Shown here: in pieces, positions 16,080 through 24,967 of the stretch
How positions within the stretch are numbered: position 1 is the first letter of the stretch
Layout of the letters: the number at the start of each line of letters is the position of its first letter
NCBI RefSeq assembly: GCF_900100605.1
Contig: NZ_FNCN01000025.1
Span: 16,716-80,715, forward strand
Source of the DNA: Sinosporangium album
Lineage (GTDB): Bacteria > Actinomycetota > Actinomycetes > Streptosporangiales > Streptosporangiaceae
DNA: 64,000 bases
Direction: 5' to 3'
The notes under the pieces: generated by a model
What the model saw: the letters and a program-made list of their open reading frames with translations, nothing else
Databases searched by the model: none
What the model was told of the DNA's origin: nothing
Program-made: the position numbers and the translations under genes

Positions 16080-17420
16080 ATGATCAAAAAAGTAGTTCTC
16101 CTGTCCCTTGCGGCGGGAACGGTGGTCCTGCCCACCGCAGCGCAGGCGGCCCCGGTGCCGACCGACGACGGGGTGGCGATCAGGGCCGTCCGCATCAAGC
16201 CGGGTTCGCCCGTCGTCGGGGCCAGCGGTTCGGTCCGCTTGGTGGTCGACGTCGTGGCGCGCGGCGTGGTGGGCCGGAACGGCGTCACCATCAAGGTAAG
16301 CCCTGGCATGCCGCCTCAGGACGCCGCCGACCTGTCCGGCGAGACCGCGGCCAAGGACCAAGCCAAGGACAAGGCCAAGGAGCAGGCCAAGGAGCAGGCC
16401 AAAGACCAGAAGGATCACAAGGAAGGCAAGGACGTCAAGGAGGGCAAAGAACAGGCGCCCGGTGGTGACGCCGCCGCCGAGGAGCTCGCGGTCGAGATGA
16501 TCGACGAGGCCGCCCCGGACACCCCGGCGGCCTCGGGGGCGACGTCGGGCTCGGGGGCGACGTCGGGCTCGGGGGCGACGTCGGGCTCGGCTCAGGACGC
16601 GGCTCAGGACGTCACTCACGACACGGCCCACGACACCACCCAAGACACCACTCACGACACGGCCCACGACACGGCCCCGCCCGCGATCTCGGCCACGAAC
16701 TCGGCGGGGCAGTCGGCGGGTTCGAGCACGAACCCGATCACGGGCCCGGTCCCGAACGCCGCGCCTAACGCCGCCAAGCCCGCGGCCGGCACGCCCGGGA
16801 CACCGGGAGCGGCGGGCACGCCCGCAACGACCGGGGCGAGCGCCGGTAAGCCGGCGGCCGGGACCGCCGACGCGGCGGAGGCGAACGCCGCCAAGCCCGG
16901 CGCCGCCAAGCCCGCCGCTGAGGGGAAGCCCGCGGGCACGCGTGCCTCCGAGGGATGGCAGACGTGGCGGTTCCTGCCCGAGAAGGGCCTGAGCCGCTGG
17001 TATCCGACGGGCTACTGGACCGTGCGCGTCACCGCCAAGGGCGCCAACGGGCAGACCATCACGGAGTACGCGACCTTCCGCCTCCGCCGCAACACGGCCT
17101 TCACCGACCTGCGGGCCGTCCGCATCAAGAACACCCAGGCCGTGCGGGTGCGCGGCACGCTCAGCCGGGTCGACCCGACCGGTCACCTGGACTACACCCC
17201 CTACGCGGGACAGCAGGTGGAGATCCTGCACCGCCCCTCCGGCGCGGCCAAGTGGGAGCTCGCCGCGACGGTCACGACCGACCAGTCGGGCCGCTTCTCG
17301 GAGCGCGTCGCCAACCGTACGAGTGGTCTGTGGCGGATGCGCTACAACGGCACCGACCACTACGCCAATGACCTGAGCGATGTCCAGAGGACGACGGTCG
17401 TGAAGCCGCGCCGCCTCTGA
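16080..17420 (+). CDS. Secreted two-domain protein with a ~220-residue low-complexity insertion
   Basis: 446 residues from ATG 16080, with a signal peptide ending near AAQAAP (residues 1-24). Residues ~28-75 and ~300-446 resemble the paired secreted proteins at 36382 and 37519 (shared pattern: WRF...YPTGYWTVRVTA...G...F, then V+G.L...G..V.I..R..GA.W...V.T...G.F.....SGLWR..Y.G...Y). Between them lies a Lys/Gln/Glu heptad-like run (KDQAKDKAKEQAKE), an SGSGAT repeat, a His-Asp-Thr run (THDTAHDTTQD) and an Ala/Pro/Gly stretch. The insertion splits the first domain rather than linking two. Function unknown; likely an extracellular beta-sandwich protein. Confidence 0.75.
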   Translation: MIKKVVLLSLAAGTVVLPTAAQAAPVPTDDGVAIRAVRIKPGSPVVGASGSVRLVVDVVARGVVGRNGVTIKVSPGMPPQDAADLSGETAAKDQAKDKAKEQAKEQAKDQKDHKEGKDVKEGKEQAPGGDAAAEELAVEMIDEAAPDTPAASGATSGSGATSGSGATSGSAQDAAQDVTHDTAHDTTQDTTHDTAHDTAPPAISATNSAGQSAGSSTNPITGPVPNAAPNAAKPAAGTPGTPGAAGTPATTGASAGKPAAGTADAAEANAAKPGAAKPAAEGKPAGTRASEGWQTWRFLPEKGLSRWYPTGYWTVRVTAKGANGQTITEYATFRLRRNTAFTDLRAVRIKNTQAVRVRGTLSRVDPTGHLDYTPYAGQQVEILHRPSGAAKWELAATVTTDQSGRFSERVANRTSGLWRMRYNGTDHYANDLSDVQRTTVVKPRRL

Positions 17421-17490
17421 CCTGTGATGAGTCGCGATGAGTCGTGATGACTCGCGATGCTTTGCGATGCCTTGCGATGCCTCATGATGA
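17411..17490. repeat. 10-bp tandem repeats beginning at a stop codon
   Basis: Eight 10-bp units in register: the first (17411-17420) ends with the gene's own TGA; then CCTGTGATGA, GTCGCGATGA, GTCGTGATGA, CTCGCGATGC, TTTGCGATGC, CTTGCGATGC and CTCATGATGA. The consensus is about STCGYGATGA. Most units contain TGA. Confidence 0.8.
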
Positions 17491-17522
17491 CGTGAGCGTT
17501 GTCCGCTGACTTCGTGTCCGAG

Positions 17523-17554
17523 AGCGCCCGGTCCCCCGCGGGGGACCGGGCGCT
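17523..17554 (+). terminator. Strong hairpin terminator
   Basis: Arms 17523-17536 and 17541-17554 (14 bp) pair perfectly around CGCG. It follows the secreted-protein gene and its repeats, ahead of the peptide transporter. Confidence 0.75.
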
Positions 17555-17703
17555 CCGCGTTCCGCGATCTCTGCGATCTCGCGTTTCAAAGTCTCGCCAA
17601 AAGCGACCTCCGCCGCTTGGCACCCCCGAGGCTGGGCATTGATCCCTGCACCTCCCCGGCAAGCCACGAGAGGTACGACGTCGCGATCGGGGGCGGTCAC
17701 GCG

Positions 17704-19188
17704 ATGGCCGAGCGCACACTTCGCGCGCGGGAGCGGTCCTTCTTCGGGCACCCGCGCGGCCTGGCCACGCTGTTCGGCACCGAGATGTGGGAGCGTTTCA
17801 GCTTCTACGGCCTGCGCGCGATCCTCGCGCTGTTCCTGGCGGCACCGCCGGTCCGGAACGGGCTCGGGCTGCCCGCCGCGACGGCGTACGCGGTGGTGGG
17901 CATCTACCAGGGCCTCGTCTACCTGACCGCGCTGCCCGGCGGTTGGCTCGCCGACCGGGTGCTGGGGGCCCGCCGCGCGGTGCTGTGGGGCGGGGCCGTC
18001 ATCATGTGCGGGCACATCGCCATGGCGGTGCCGGTGCCGGGCCCGGCGCTGATCTGGGTCGGGTTGACGCTCATCGTCGCCGGCACGGGGCTGCTGAAGC
18101 CCAACATCTCCAGCATGGTCGGCCACCTGTACCGCGACGACGAGGACGCGCGGCGGGACTCCGGCTTCTCGCTGTTCTACATGGGCATCAACATCGGCGC
18201 CTTCGCGGGCATCTTCGTCACGCCCGCGCTCGCCGGGGAGGACCGGTGGCACCTGGCCTTCGGCGCGGCGGCGGTGGGCATGGCCGTCGGGCTCGCGCAG
18301 TACGTGCTGGGTGGACGGCACCTCCGGGGCGCGGGACTGCGCCCCGGCGACCCGCTCACGGCGGCCGAGCGCGCCCGCGCGGTGAGCCGGGTCGGCGTGG
18401 CGGCGGCCGCGGTCGCGGCGGTCGCGCTGGCCGCGGCGAGCGCCGGGATGCTGACGGTCGACAACGTGACCTACGCCGCGACGGCGGTGACGGTGGCCGT
18501 GCCCGTGGCCTACTTCGTCTACATCCTGCGCCACCCCCACGTGACGGCGGATGAGCGGCGGCGGATGGCGGCCTACATCTGGCTCTTCGCCGCCGCCGCG
18601 ATCTTCTGGATGATCTTCGATCTGGCGCCGGGCCCGGTCACCGGCTTCGCCAGGAACCACGTGGACCTCACGGTCTTCGGCTACGCGATCCCGGCGGGCT
18701 GGACCCAGAACTTCAACTCGCTCTTCGTGATCGTCTTCGCCGGGGTCTTCGCGGCGCTCTGGCTCAAGGTGGGCGACCGGGTCGGCAGTCCGGCCAAGTT
18801 CGCCTTCGCCCTGTTCATGGCGGGGCTGAGCTTCGTCGTGCTCTCCGCCGCAGCGGGCATCGCCGAAGGCGGGGCGAAGGTCGGCATCGCGTGGCTCGCG
18901 CTCATGTACCTCATCCAGACCTTCGGCGAGCTGTCACTCAGCCCGGTGGGCCTGTCGGTCACCGCCAAGCTCGCGCCGGTCGCCTTCAAGGGGCAGATGC
19001 TGGGCGTGTGGTTCCTGGCCTCGGCCGTGGGGGACTCGGTCGGCGGGCAGACCTACCGGCTGCGGGCCTTCGTCAGCGAGACGCAGTACTTCCTGCTTCT
19101 GGCGGCCGTCGCGGTGCTCGCCGGGCTCGTCCTGCTGGCCTGGTCCGGCAGGTTGCGTCACCTCACGGGAGAGCACATTCCGGCATAG
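17704..19188 (+). CDS. Peptide MFS transporter, POT/PTR family
   Basis: 494 residues with 12-14 hydrophobic segments. Proton-coupled di/tripeptide uptake. The family start is clear: FFGHPRGLATLFGTEMWERFSFYGLRAIL is represented by GLATLFGTEMWERFS and YGLRA (ExxERF proton motif at about residues 27-31), then NGLGLPAATAYAVVG; a later FGELSLSPVGLSVT is the second PTR signature region. ATG 17704 fits both; longer frames upstream overlap the repeats. Single gene with its own upstream terminator. Confidence 0.9.
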   Translation: MAERTLRARERSFFGHPRGLATLFGTEMWERFSFYGLRAILALFLAAPPVRNGLGLPAATAYAVVGIYQGLVYLTALPGGWLADRVLGARRAVLWGGAVIMCGHIAMAVPVPGPALIWVGLTLIVAGTGLLKPNISSMVGHLYRDDEDARRDSGFSLFYMGINIGAFAGIFVTPALAGEDRWHLAFGAAAVGMAVGLAQYVLGGRHLRGAGLRPGDPLTAAERARAVSRVGVAAAAVAAVALAAASAGMLTVDNVTYAATAVTVAVPVAYFVYILRHPHVTADERRRMAAYIWLFAAAAIFWMIFDLAPGPVTGFARNHVDLTVFGYAIPAGWTQNFNSLFVIVFAGVFAALWLKVGDRVGSPAKFAFALFMAGLSFVVLSAAAGIAEGGAKVGIAWLALMYLIQTFGELSLSPVGLSVTAKLAPVAFKGQMLGVWFLASAVGDSVGGQTYRLRAFVSETQYFLLLAAVAVLAGLVLLAWSGRLRHLTGEHIPA

Positions 19189-19202
19189 ACGACAATTCTC
19201 CC

Positions 19203-19832
19203 GTGAACGACACGCTGCACGTCAGCCCGCTGCTGGACCTCGCGGGCATCTTCGTCTTCGCCCTCTCCGGAGCGCTCATGGGAGCGCGCAAACGCCTCGA
19301 CGTGGTGGGCATGGCGGTGCTGGCGTCGATGACCGCGCTCGGCGGCGGCATCCTGCGTGATCTGATCCTGAACGTGCGCCCCGCGGCGTTCGAGAGCCTC
19401 GGCTACGTGCTCGTGCCCCTGCTCGCCACGGTGATCGTGTTCTTCTGGCATCCGCAGGTCGAGCGGGGCATGCCGACGGTGCTGGTGTTCGACGCCGCCG
19501 GACTCGGGCTGTTCTGCGCCGTCGGTACGGAGAAGGCGCTCACGGTGGGCTTCAGCCCGCTGCACGCGGTGCTGCTCGGGATGACCACGGCGGTCGGCGG
19601 CGGCATCCTGCGCGACGTGTTGGCGGGGCAGATCCCGAGCCTGCTCTACGACCGCCAGCTCTACGCGGTGCCCGCCCTGCTGGGCTCGGCCGTGATGGCC
19701 CTGCTCTGGGGGGCCGGCTTCACCGGCTGGCCCGCCACCCTCGCCGCCGCCGTCCTCGCGTTCCTCCTGCGCATCCTCGCCATGCGGTACGGCTGGCGCG
19801 CGCCCCTGGCCCGCGGGATCCCCGACGAGTAG
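19203..19832 (+). CDS. TRIC-type cation channel (YadS/UPF0126)
   Basis: 209 residues in seven hydrophobic segments arranged as two repeats, each with the G-rich kink: TALGGGILRDLIL (~50-62) and TAVGGGILRDVLA (~125-137). Bacterial TRIC homologues are trimeric monovalent-cation channels. GTG 19203 lies seven bases after GACAAT, so the message is probably leaderless. It starts 14 bp after the peptide transporter. Confidence 0.88.
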   Translation: MNDTLHVSPLLDLAGIFVFALSGALMGARKRLDVVGMAVLASMTALGGGILRDLILNVRPAAFESLGYVLVPLLATVIVFFWHPQVERGMPTVLVFDAAGLGLFCAVGTEKALTVGFSPLHAVLLGMTTAVGGGILRDVLAGQIPSLLYDRQLYAVPALLGSAVMALLWGAGFTGWPATLAAAVLAFLLRILAMRYGWRAPLARGIPDE

Positions 19833-19840
19833 ACCGCCGC

Positions 19841-19908
19841 AGCGCCTGTCACAACCCCCGTGACAGCACCCGTCACAGCCCTGCCGCAGCGCCCGTCACA
19901 GTGCCGGG
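19841..19908. repeat. Degenerate CCCGTCACAG repeats around the MocR stop
   Basis: The 10-base core CCCGTCACAG occurs near 19869 and 19892, with variants CCTGTCACAA and CCCGTGACAG nearby; GCCGCAGCGCC also occurs twice. The minus-strand MocR stop (TCA at 19896-19898) lies within the last core, and the array fills the space to the convergent TRIC gene. Confidence 0.7.
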
Positions 19909-21341
19909 GTGACCGCCTCGAACGACCGGCGCACCGGCCCCGGGCCGCCGTGGAAAGCCGCCGCGACCCGGCGCACGGCCTCGGTCACGACCTGCGGCGA
20001 CTGCGTGTACGGCATGCGCACGTAGGCCTCCAGCGTGCCGTCGACGCCGAACCATGGGCCGGGCGCGAGCCGTACGCCCCGGGACGCCGCCGCCTCGGCG
20101 AGAGGAGTGGCGGTGGGCCCGGGGAGCCGCGCCCACACGACTCCCCCGCCGTGGGGCATCGTGTAGGTCCACGAGGGCAGTTCGGCGGCGAGCGCCGCGG
20201 TCAGGGCCGCCCGCGAGGCGGCCAGCGCGCGGCGCCGTTCGGCGCGCCCGGCGTCGATGTCCTGGAACAGCCGGGCCACGACGAGCTGTTCGAGCACCGG
20301 GCTCGCGATGTCGACTCCGGCACGCAGCACCGCGAGCCGGCGGACCATCGCCGCCGTCGTGCGTATCCAGCCGATGCGCAGCCCGCCCCACCACAGCTTG
20401 GAGGCCGATCCGATGCTGATCACGCGGCCGTCGGTGTCGAACGCGGCCGTCGCCCTGGTCGCGGGCACGTCGTCGACGGCGGTCTCCGCCCAGCTCTCGT
20501 CGATCACCAAGGTGGTGCCGCAGGCGCGGGCCGCCGCGACGAGTTCCGCCCGCTTCTCGTCGCCCATCAGCCGACCGGTGGGGTTCTGGAAGTCGGGCAT
20601 CAGGTAGGCGAGGCGGGCGGCGGACTGGCGCATCGCGGAGGTCAGCAGGTCGAGGTGCCAGCCGTCCGGCGGAATGCCCACCGGGACGATGCGGGCGGCC
20701 CGCAGCCGCGCGAGATCGAGAATGTGCGGATAGGTCGGCGATTCGACCACCAGCGCATCCCCTGGCGCCATGAGTTGAAGCGTGATCAGGTTCATGGCCT
20801 GCTGCGCCCCGGGGGTGATCAGGATCTGCTCGGGCCTGGTGGCGGCCCCGCGCTCGGTGTAGCGCGCGGCGACCAGCTCGCGCAGCGCGGGCAGGCCCGT
20901 GGGCTCGTAGCCGATGCCGAGCGCGTAGCGCGGCAGCTCCGCCGCGGCGGCCTCCACCGCGGCCGCGAGCGCGGCGCCCGCCGCCGGCGCGGCGCAGTGC
21001 ATGGGGAGCAGCCCGCCACTCTCGGCCGCCACCCAGGGGTTGTCGACACCGAGCGCCCCGGAGTCGGGCAGCTCGGTCCAGCTTCCCGCCCCCTGCCTGC
21101 TCGCCAGGTAGCCCTCTTCGCGCAGCCGGTCATAGGCGGAGGTCACGGTGGTACGGCTGACGCCGAGCTCGGCGGCCAGGTGGCGTTCGGCGGGCAGGCG
21201 GACGCGGACCGCCAGGCCGCCGTCCAGGATGAGCGAGCGCACGGAGGAGGCGAGCGCCTGGTAGTAGGGCCGGGTGCCCGGGTCGATCCGAACGAGCCGG
21301 GCCAGTTGGGTCGCACTGATATGACGGTTAAGGCCAGACAT
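19896..21341 (-). CDS. MocR-family regulator (GntR HTH + aminotransferase domain), YczR-like
   Basis: 481 residues. N-terminal winged helix (~25-95; RLPAERHLAAELGVSRTTVTSAYDRLREEGYL) joined to a fold-type-I PLP aminotransferase domain with the lysine region ISIGSASKLWWGGLRIGW (Lys ~310) and ARAGLAYLMPDFQNPTGRLM-type segments. Such proteins sense PLP or amines. The gene faces yczE across 52 bp, the arrangement known for the YczR subgroup, which is expected to regulate that membrane protein. End overlaps a repeat array. Confidence 0.88.
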   Translation of the reverse strand: MSGLNRHISATQLARLVRIDPGTRPYYQALASSVRSLILDGGLAVRVRLPAERHLAAELGVSRTTVTSAYDRLREEGYLASRQGAGSWTELPDSGALGVDNPWVAAESGGLLPMHCAAPAAGAALAAAVEAAAAELPRYALGIGYEPTGLPALRELVAARYTERGAATRPEQILITPGAQQAMNLITLQLMAPGDALVVESPTYPHILDLARLRAARIVPVGIPPDGWHLDLLTSAMRQSAARLAYLMPDFQNPTGRLMGDEKRAELVAAARACGTTLVIDESWAETAVDDVPATRATAAFDTDGRVISIGSASKLWWGGLRIGWIRTTAAMVRRLAVLRAGVDIASPVLEQLVVARLFQDIDAGRAERRRALAASRAALTAALAAELPSWTYTMPHGGGVVWARLPGPTATPLAEAAASRGVRLAPGPWFGVDGTLEAYVRMPYTQSPQVVTEAVRRVAAAFHGGPGPVRRSFEAVTPAL

Positions 21342-21393
21342 AAAGCCACTTTCCCGGATTGGCTATTCAAAGGCAACCGGGCGCACCGACACG

Positions 21394-22032
21394 ATGGCGC
21401 CTGTCATGAGTGAAACAACCCTTCGCCGCCTCGGTCCGCTGCCCGGCCGCCTCGTGCGGCTCTACGCCGGTCTCGCGCTGTACGGCGCGGGCATCGGCCT
21501 CCAGATCGAATCCACCCTCGGCAACTTCCCCTGGGACGTGTTCCACCACGGCCTCAGCCTCATGTCCGGGTGGTCCATCGGCCTGGCGGTCACCGTCGTC
21601 GGCGTGTTCGTCATGCTGCTGTGGATCCCCCTGCGCCAGAAACCCGGCCTGGGCACCATCAGCAACGTCTTCTGCATCGGCCTCTTCGCCGACCTCACCC
21701 TCTGGCTCGCCCCCACCCCCGGCGACCTCGCCGTACGCTGGGCGTTCCTCGCGGCGGCCATCGTGATCACCGCGGTGGCCACGGGCCTCTACATCGGCGC
21801 CGGCTTCGGGGCCGGCCCGCGCGACGGGCTGATGACTGGCCTGGCCGCCAAGGGCCTGTCGATCCGGCTCAGCCGTATGCTCATCGAGGTCACCGTCCTT
21901 CTCGCCGGGTGGCTGCTCGGCGGCAACCTCGGGATCGGCACCCTGGTCTTCGCCCTGTCGATCGGGCCGATGACCCAGTTCTTCATGCCGCTCCTGGCGG
22001 CGGATCGCCGCTCCGGCGCTCCGGGCGTATAA
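21394..22032 (+). CDS. YczE/YitT-type membrane protein
   Basis: 212 residues, five hydrophobic segments (about 20-45, 58-78, 84-105, 112-135, 160-185). Conserved stretches FPWDVFHHGLSLMSGWSIG and GAGFGAGPRDGLMTGL mark the YczE family, possibly transporters linked to cysteine/sulfur or amine homeostasis. ATG 21394 or 21406 could be the start. Divergent from the MocR regulator; the intergenic region has AT-rich GGCTATTCAA (21361-21370) as a likely promoter/operator. Confidence 0.82.
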   Translation: MAPVMSETTLRRLGPLPGRLVRLYAGLALYGAGIGLQIESTLGNFPWDVFHHGLSLMSGWSIGLAVTVVGVFVMLLWIPLRQKPGLGTISNVFCIGLFADLTLWLAPTPGDLAVRWAFLAAAIVITAVATGLYIGAGFGAGPRDGLMTGLAAKGLSIRLSRMLIEVTVLLAGWLLGGNLGIGTLVFALSIGPMTQFFMPLLAADRRSGAPGV

Positions 22033-22035
22033 CGT
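22030..22035 (+). promoter_or_regulatory. -10 box TAACGT, leaderless GH15 gene
   Basis: TAACGT ends six bases before ATG 22042 and overlaps the stop of yczE; GAGG is too close to serve as a ribosome site. Confidence 0.5.
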
Positions 22036-22041
22036 CGAGGC

Positions 22042-23796
22042 ATGCGGATCGAGGACTACGCCCTCATCGGTGACATGCAGTCGGCCGCCCTCGTCGGCCG
22101 GGACGGCTCGATCGACTGGCTGTGCCTGCCCCGGTTCGACTCGCCGGCCTGCTTCGCCTCCCTGCTGGGCAGCGAGCGCAACGGCCACTGGTGGATCGGT
22201 CCCTCCGGGAGGCCCATGGCCAACCGGCGACGCTACCGCGAGGACACGCTGATCCTCGAAAGCGAGTGGGACACCCCCGGCGGCACGGTGAGGGTCATCG
22301 ACTTCATGCCGCCCCGGCACGCCAACCCCGACGTGGTGCGCATCGTCGAGGGCGTGTCGGGCAGCGTGGAGATGTCCACCCAGATCCGCATCCGGTTCGA
22401 CTACGGGCGCGTGGTGCCGTGGGTGCGCCGCTCCGACGGCGACCTGCAGGCGATCGGCGGGCCCGACGCGGCGTGGCTGAACTCGCCCGTGCCGCTCACC
22501 GGCGGCGACTACGCCCACCAGGGAACGTTCCGCGTGTCGGCCGGGCAGCGCCTCGCGTTCGTCTTCACCTGGCACCCCTCGCACGAGCCGAGACCCGAGG
22601 AGATCGACCCCGAGTTCCAGCTCCGGGAGACCGAGGCGGGGTGGACCGAGTGGGTGGACGGCTGCGCCCACAAGGGCCGCTGGCGCGAGGCCGTGGTCCG
22701 GTCCCTCATCACGCTCAAGGGTCTGACCTACGCCCCCACCGGCGGCATCGTGGCCGCCCCCACCACCTCGCTGCCCGAGGACATCGGCGGCGTGCGCAAC
22801 TGGGACTACCGCTACTGCTGGCTGCGCGACGCCACGATGACCCTCGACGCGCTGCTCGGCGCCGGCTACCTCGACGAGGCGCGGGACTGGCGCGAATGGC
22901 TGCTGCGCGCCGTCGCCGGACGCGCCCAGGACCTCCAGATCATGTACGGCGTGGCCGGCGAGCGCCGCCTCCCCGAGATGGAGCTCGACTGGCTGCGCGG
23001 CTACGAGAACTCCCGCCCGGTGCGCATCGGCAACGGCGCCGTCAACCAGCTCCAGCTCGACGTCTACGGCGAGGTGGCCAACTGCCTCTACAGGGCCCGC
23101 GCCTCGGGGCTGGGCCACGACCGCCGCGCCTGGGCGATCCAGCGGGAGCTGGTCGGCTACCTGGAGTCCCAGTGGGATCAGCCCGACGAGGGCATCTGGG
23201 AGGTCCGGGGGCCGCGCCGCCACTTCACCCACTCCAAGGTGATGTGCTGGGTGGCGCTGGACCGGGTGGTCCGCCAGGCCGAGATCTTCGGCAAGCAGGC
23301 CCCGCTCGCCCGCTGGCGCGCGCTGCGCGACCAGATCCACGCCGAGATCTGCTCCAAGGGCTTCGACTCCGACACCGGCACCTTCACGCAGTCGTACGGC
23401 TCCCGCGAGCTCGACGCGTCCCTGCTCCTCATCCCGGCGGTGGGCTTCCTGCCCGCCACCGACCCCCGGGTGGTCAACACGGTGCGGGCCATCGAGAGCG
23501 AGCTCATGGTGGATGGGTTCGTCCTGAGATACCCCGTGGCGGCGGACAACCCTGTGGACGGCCTGCCCGGCCGCGAGGGGGCGTTCCTCGCGTGCAGCTT
23601 CTGGCTGGCCGACGCCAAGGCGATGATCGGCTGCAAGGACGAGGCGATCGAGATGTTCGAGCGGCTGCTGGCGCTCCGCAACGACGTGGGGCTGCTGGCG
23701 GAGGAGTACGACCCGGCGACGGGCCGCATGATGGGCAACTTCCCGCAGGCGTTCAGCCACGTGCCCTTGATCCACACGGCCCGCACCCTGTCCTGA
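22042..23796 (+). CDS. Glycoside hydrolase family 15 protein (glucoamylase/trehalase type)
   Basis: 584 residues, no signal peptide, so cytoplasmic. N-terminal beta-sandwich (MRIEDYALIGDMQSAALVGRDGSIDWLCLPRFDSPACF is represented here by MRIEDYALIGDMQSAALVG and DGSIDWLCLPRFDSP) followed by an (alpha/alpha)6 barrel with NWDYRYCWLRDA (~253-264), the acid-bearing region near YENSRPVRIGN, and the catalytic base region LLAEEYDP (~553). Actinobacterial members hydrolyse trehalose or malto-oligosaccharides. No trehalose operon is adjacent. Length fits the family (~600). Confidence 0.9.
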   Translation: MRIEDYALIGDMQSAALVGRDGSIDWLCLPRFDSPACFASLLGSERNGHWWIGPSGRPMANRRRYREDTLILESEWDTPGGTVRVIDFMPPRHANPDVVRIVEGVSGSVEMSTQIRIRFDYGRVVPWVRRSDGDLQAIGGPDAAWLNSPVPLTGGDYAHQGTFRVSAGQRLAFVFTWHPSHEPRPEEIDPEFQLRETEAGWTEWVDGCAHKGRWREAVVRSLITLKGLTYAPTGGIVAAPTTSLPEDIGGVRNWDYRYCWLRDATMTLDALLGAGYLDEARDWREWLLRAVAGRAQDLQIMYGVAGERRLPEMELDWLRGYENSRPVRIGNGAVNQLQLDVYGEVANCLYRARASGLGHDRRAWAIQRELVGYLESQWDQPDEGIWEVRGPRRHFTHSKVMCWVALDRVVRQAEIFGKQAPLARWRALRDQIHAEICSKGFDSDTGTFTQSYGSRELDASLLLIPAVGFLPATDPRVVNTVRAIESELMVDGFVLRYPVAADNPVDGLPGREGAFLACSFWLADAKAMIGCKDEAIEMFERLLALRNDVGLLAEEYDPATGRMMGNFPQAFSHVPLIHTARTLS

Positions 23797-23818
23797 GGTG
23801 CTGAGCGTCCGCGCGGGG

Positions 23819-23855
23819 CGGCTCAGCCGCCCCGGACCGGCTCAGTCGCCCCGGG
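23819..23855. repeat. Two 18-19-bp direct copies across a stop codon
   Basis: CGGCTCAGYCGCCCCGGR occurs at 23819-23836 and 23838-23855. The second copy holds the minus-strand stop (TCA 23842-23844) of the hypothetical gene, so the first is a copy of its last codons and stop. Confidence 0.75.
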
Positions 23856-24759
23856 TGGCGATGTCGGCGAGCACTCTGGCGAACTCCCGGGAGGGGGCGA
23901 CGACCAACCGGATGCGGCCGTCGCCCCCGACCAGGTCCGCCTTGATCAGGGTGAGCCGCCCATCGCACCACCAGTAGATCTGGGGGCTGACCGCGTCGCC
24001 CTCGCCGTCGTACTCCTTCTGCGCGTAGAGCCGCAGGCGTTCGATGGCCCGGACCACGCCGATGCCCCGCACCAAGTGGACGATCATCGTGGCGGATGAC
24101 GGGAAGGCGACCAGGGCGCCGTCATCGGGGACCGGGAGATACTCCTCAAGCCACCGCAGGTGGGCCGCCGCGCCGGCGGTCGAGCCGGACAGCCGCCAGA
24201 CCGGGACACCGCTCAGGTCGGCCTCCTCGGCGGTGAGGCGCTCGTCGTGGCGGGCGTTGGTCAGGGCGAGGTCGAGCACCTCCCCGGAGGGGAGCGGCCA
24301 GCAGCCCGCCTCCTCGGGGCGGACAGCCCGTACGGCTCCGCCGTACCCGACGGTCAGCAGCTCGACGAGGTCGGAGCTGAGGTGGCGGCCGACGACGCGG
24401 CCGAGATCGGGGATGTCGTCGGCGAGTTGGACGCGGGTGCGCAGCAGGGGGCGGATCTGTTCCAGTTCCGCCGCGTCGAGGGGCTCCCCGGCGGTGGCGA
24501 CGACGTGCGCGAGGTGGGCGGAGACGAGGGTGGGCCAGTCCTCACGGGCGCGTTTGGCGGCTTCGCGCCGGAGCCCGGTGAGCCGTACGGCGTGCCGGGT
24601 GCCGTCCTCGGCCGACAGCGCCAGGCTGGAGCCGTCCGCGGCGAACGCGCAGGTGTATCCGAGGGTTTCGGCGACCAGGGCGAGCAGGGAATCGAGGTCG
24701 ACGTCCTCGGCGGCCCGCCGTGGCGCCTGCCGCTCCCGTCGCCGCCGGAACAGCCACAC
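23842..24759 (-). CDS. Hypothetical protein, cytoplasmic, mixed alpha/beta
   Basis: 305 residues from GTG 24759, beginning with an Arg-rich tract (FRRRRERQAPRR). Hydrophilic, no membrane segment. Features include VDLDSLLALVAETLGY, DDIPDLGRVVGRHLSSDLVELLTVGYGGAV, and a C-terminal IYWWCDGRLTLIKADLVGGDGRIRLVV. The middle loosely recalls DUF1444/YtpQ proteins, but I am not sure. It is convergent with GH15 and divergent from a sulfotransferase. Confidence 0.65.
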   Translation of the reverse strand: MWLFRRRRERQAPRRAAEDVDLDSLLALVAETLGYTCAFAADGSSLALSAEDGTRHAVRLTGLRREAAKRAREDWPTLVSAHLAHVVATAGEPLDAAELEQIRPLLRTRVQLADDIPDLGRVVGRHLSSDLVELLTVGYGGAVRAVRPEEAGCWPLPSGEVLDLALTNARHDERLTAEEADLSGVPVWRLSGSTAGAAAHLRWLEEYLPVPDDGALVAFPSSATMIVHLVRGIGVVRAIERLRLYAQKEYDGEGDAVSPQIYWWCDGRLTLIKADLVGGDGRIRLVVAPSREFARVLADIATRGD

Positions 24760-24967
24760 GCGATGTGTCCCCTCTGCCGGTCGTCCTCCTCAGCACGTTG
24801 TCTCTATTGTCCCCTTCTCTCCGAGTAGGAGAAGCGCAGGAGAGCACGATTACGTATCAAAAACACCAAGAACCTCCCAGAATGTGGGGCCTATCACAGC
24901 AGGTGAGAGGGGGTGTCGCGCGCTCGGGTTCGCTCACGCGGCAAACGGTGTCACACTGTCCTCACCT

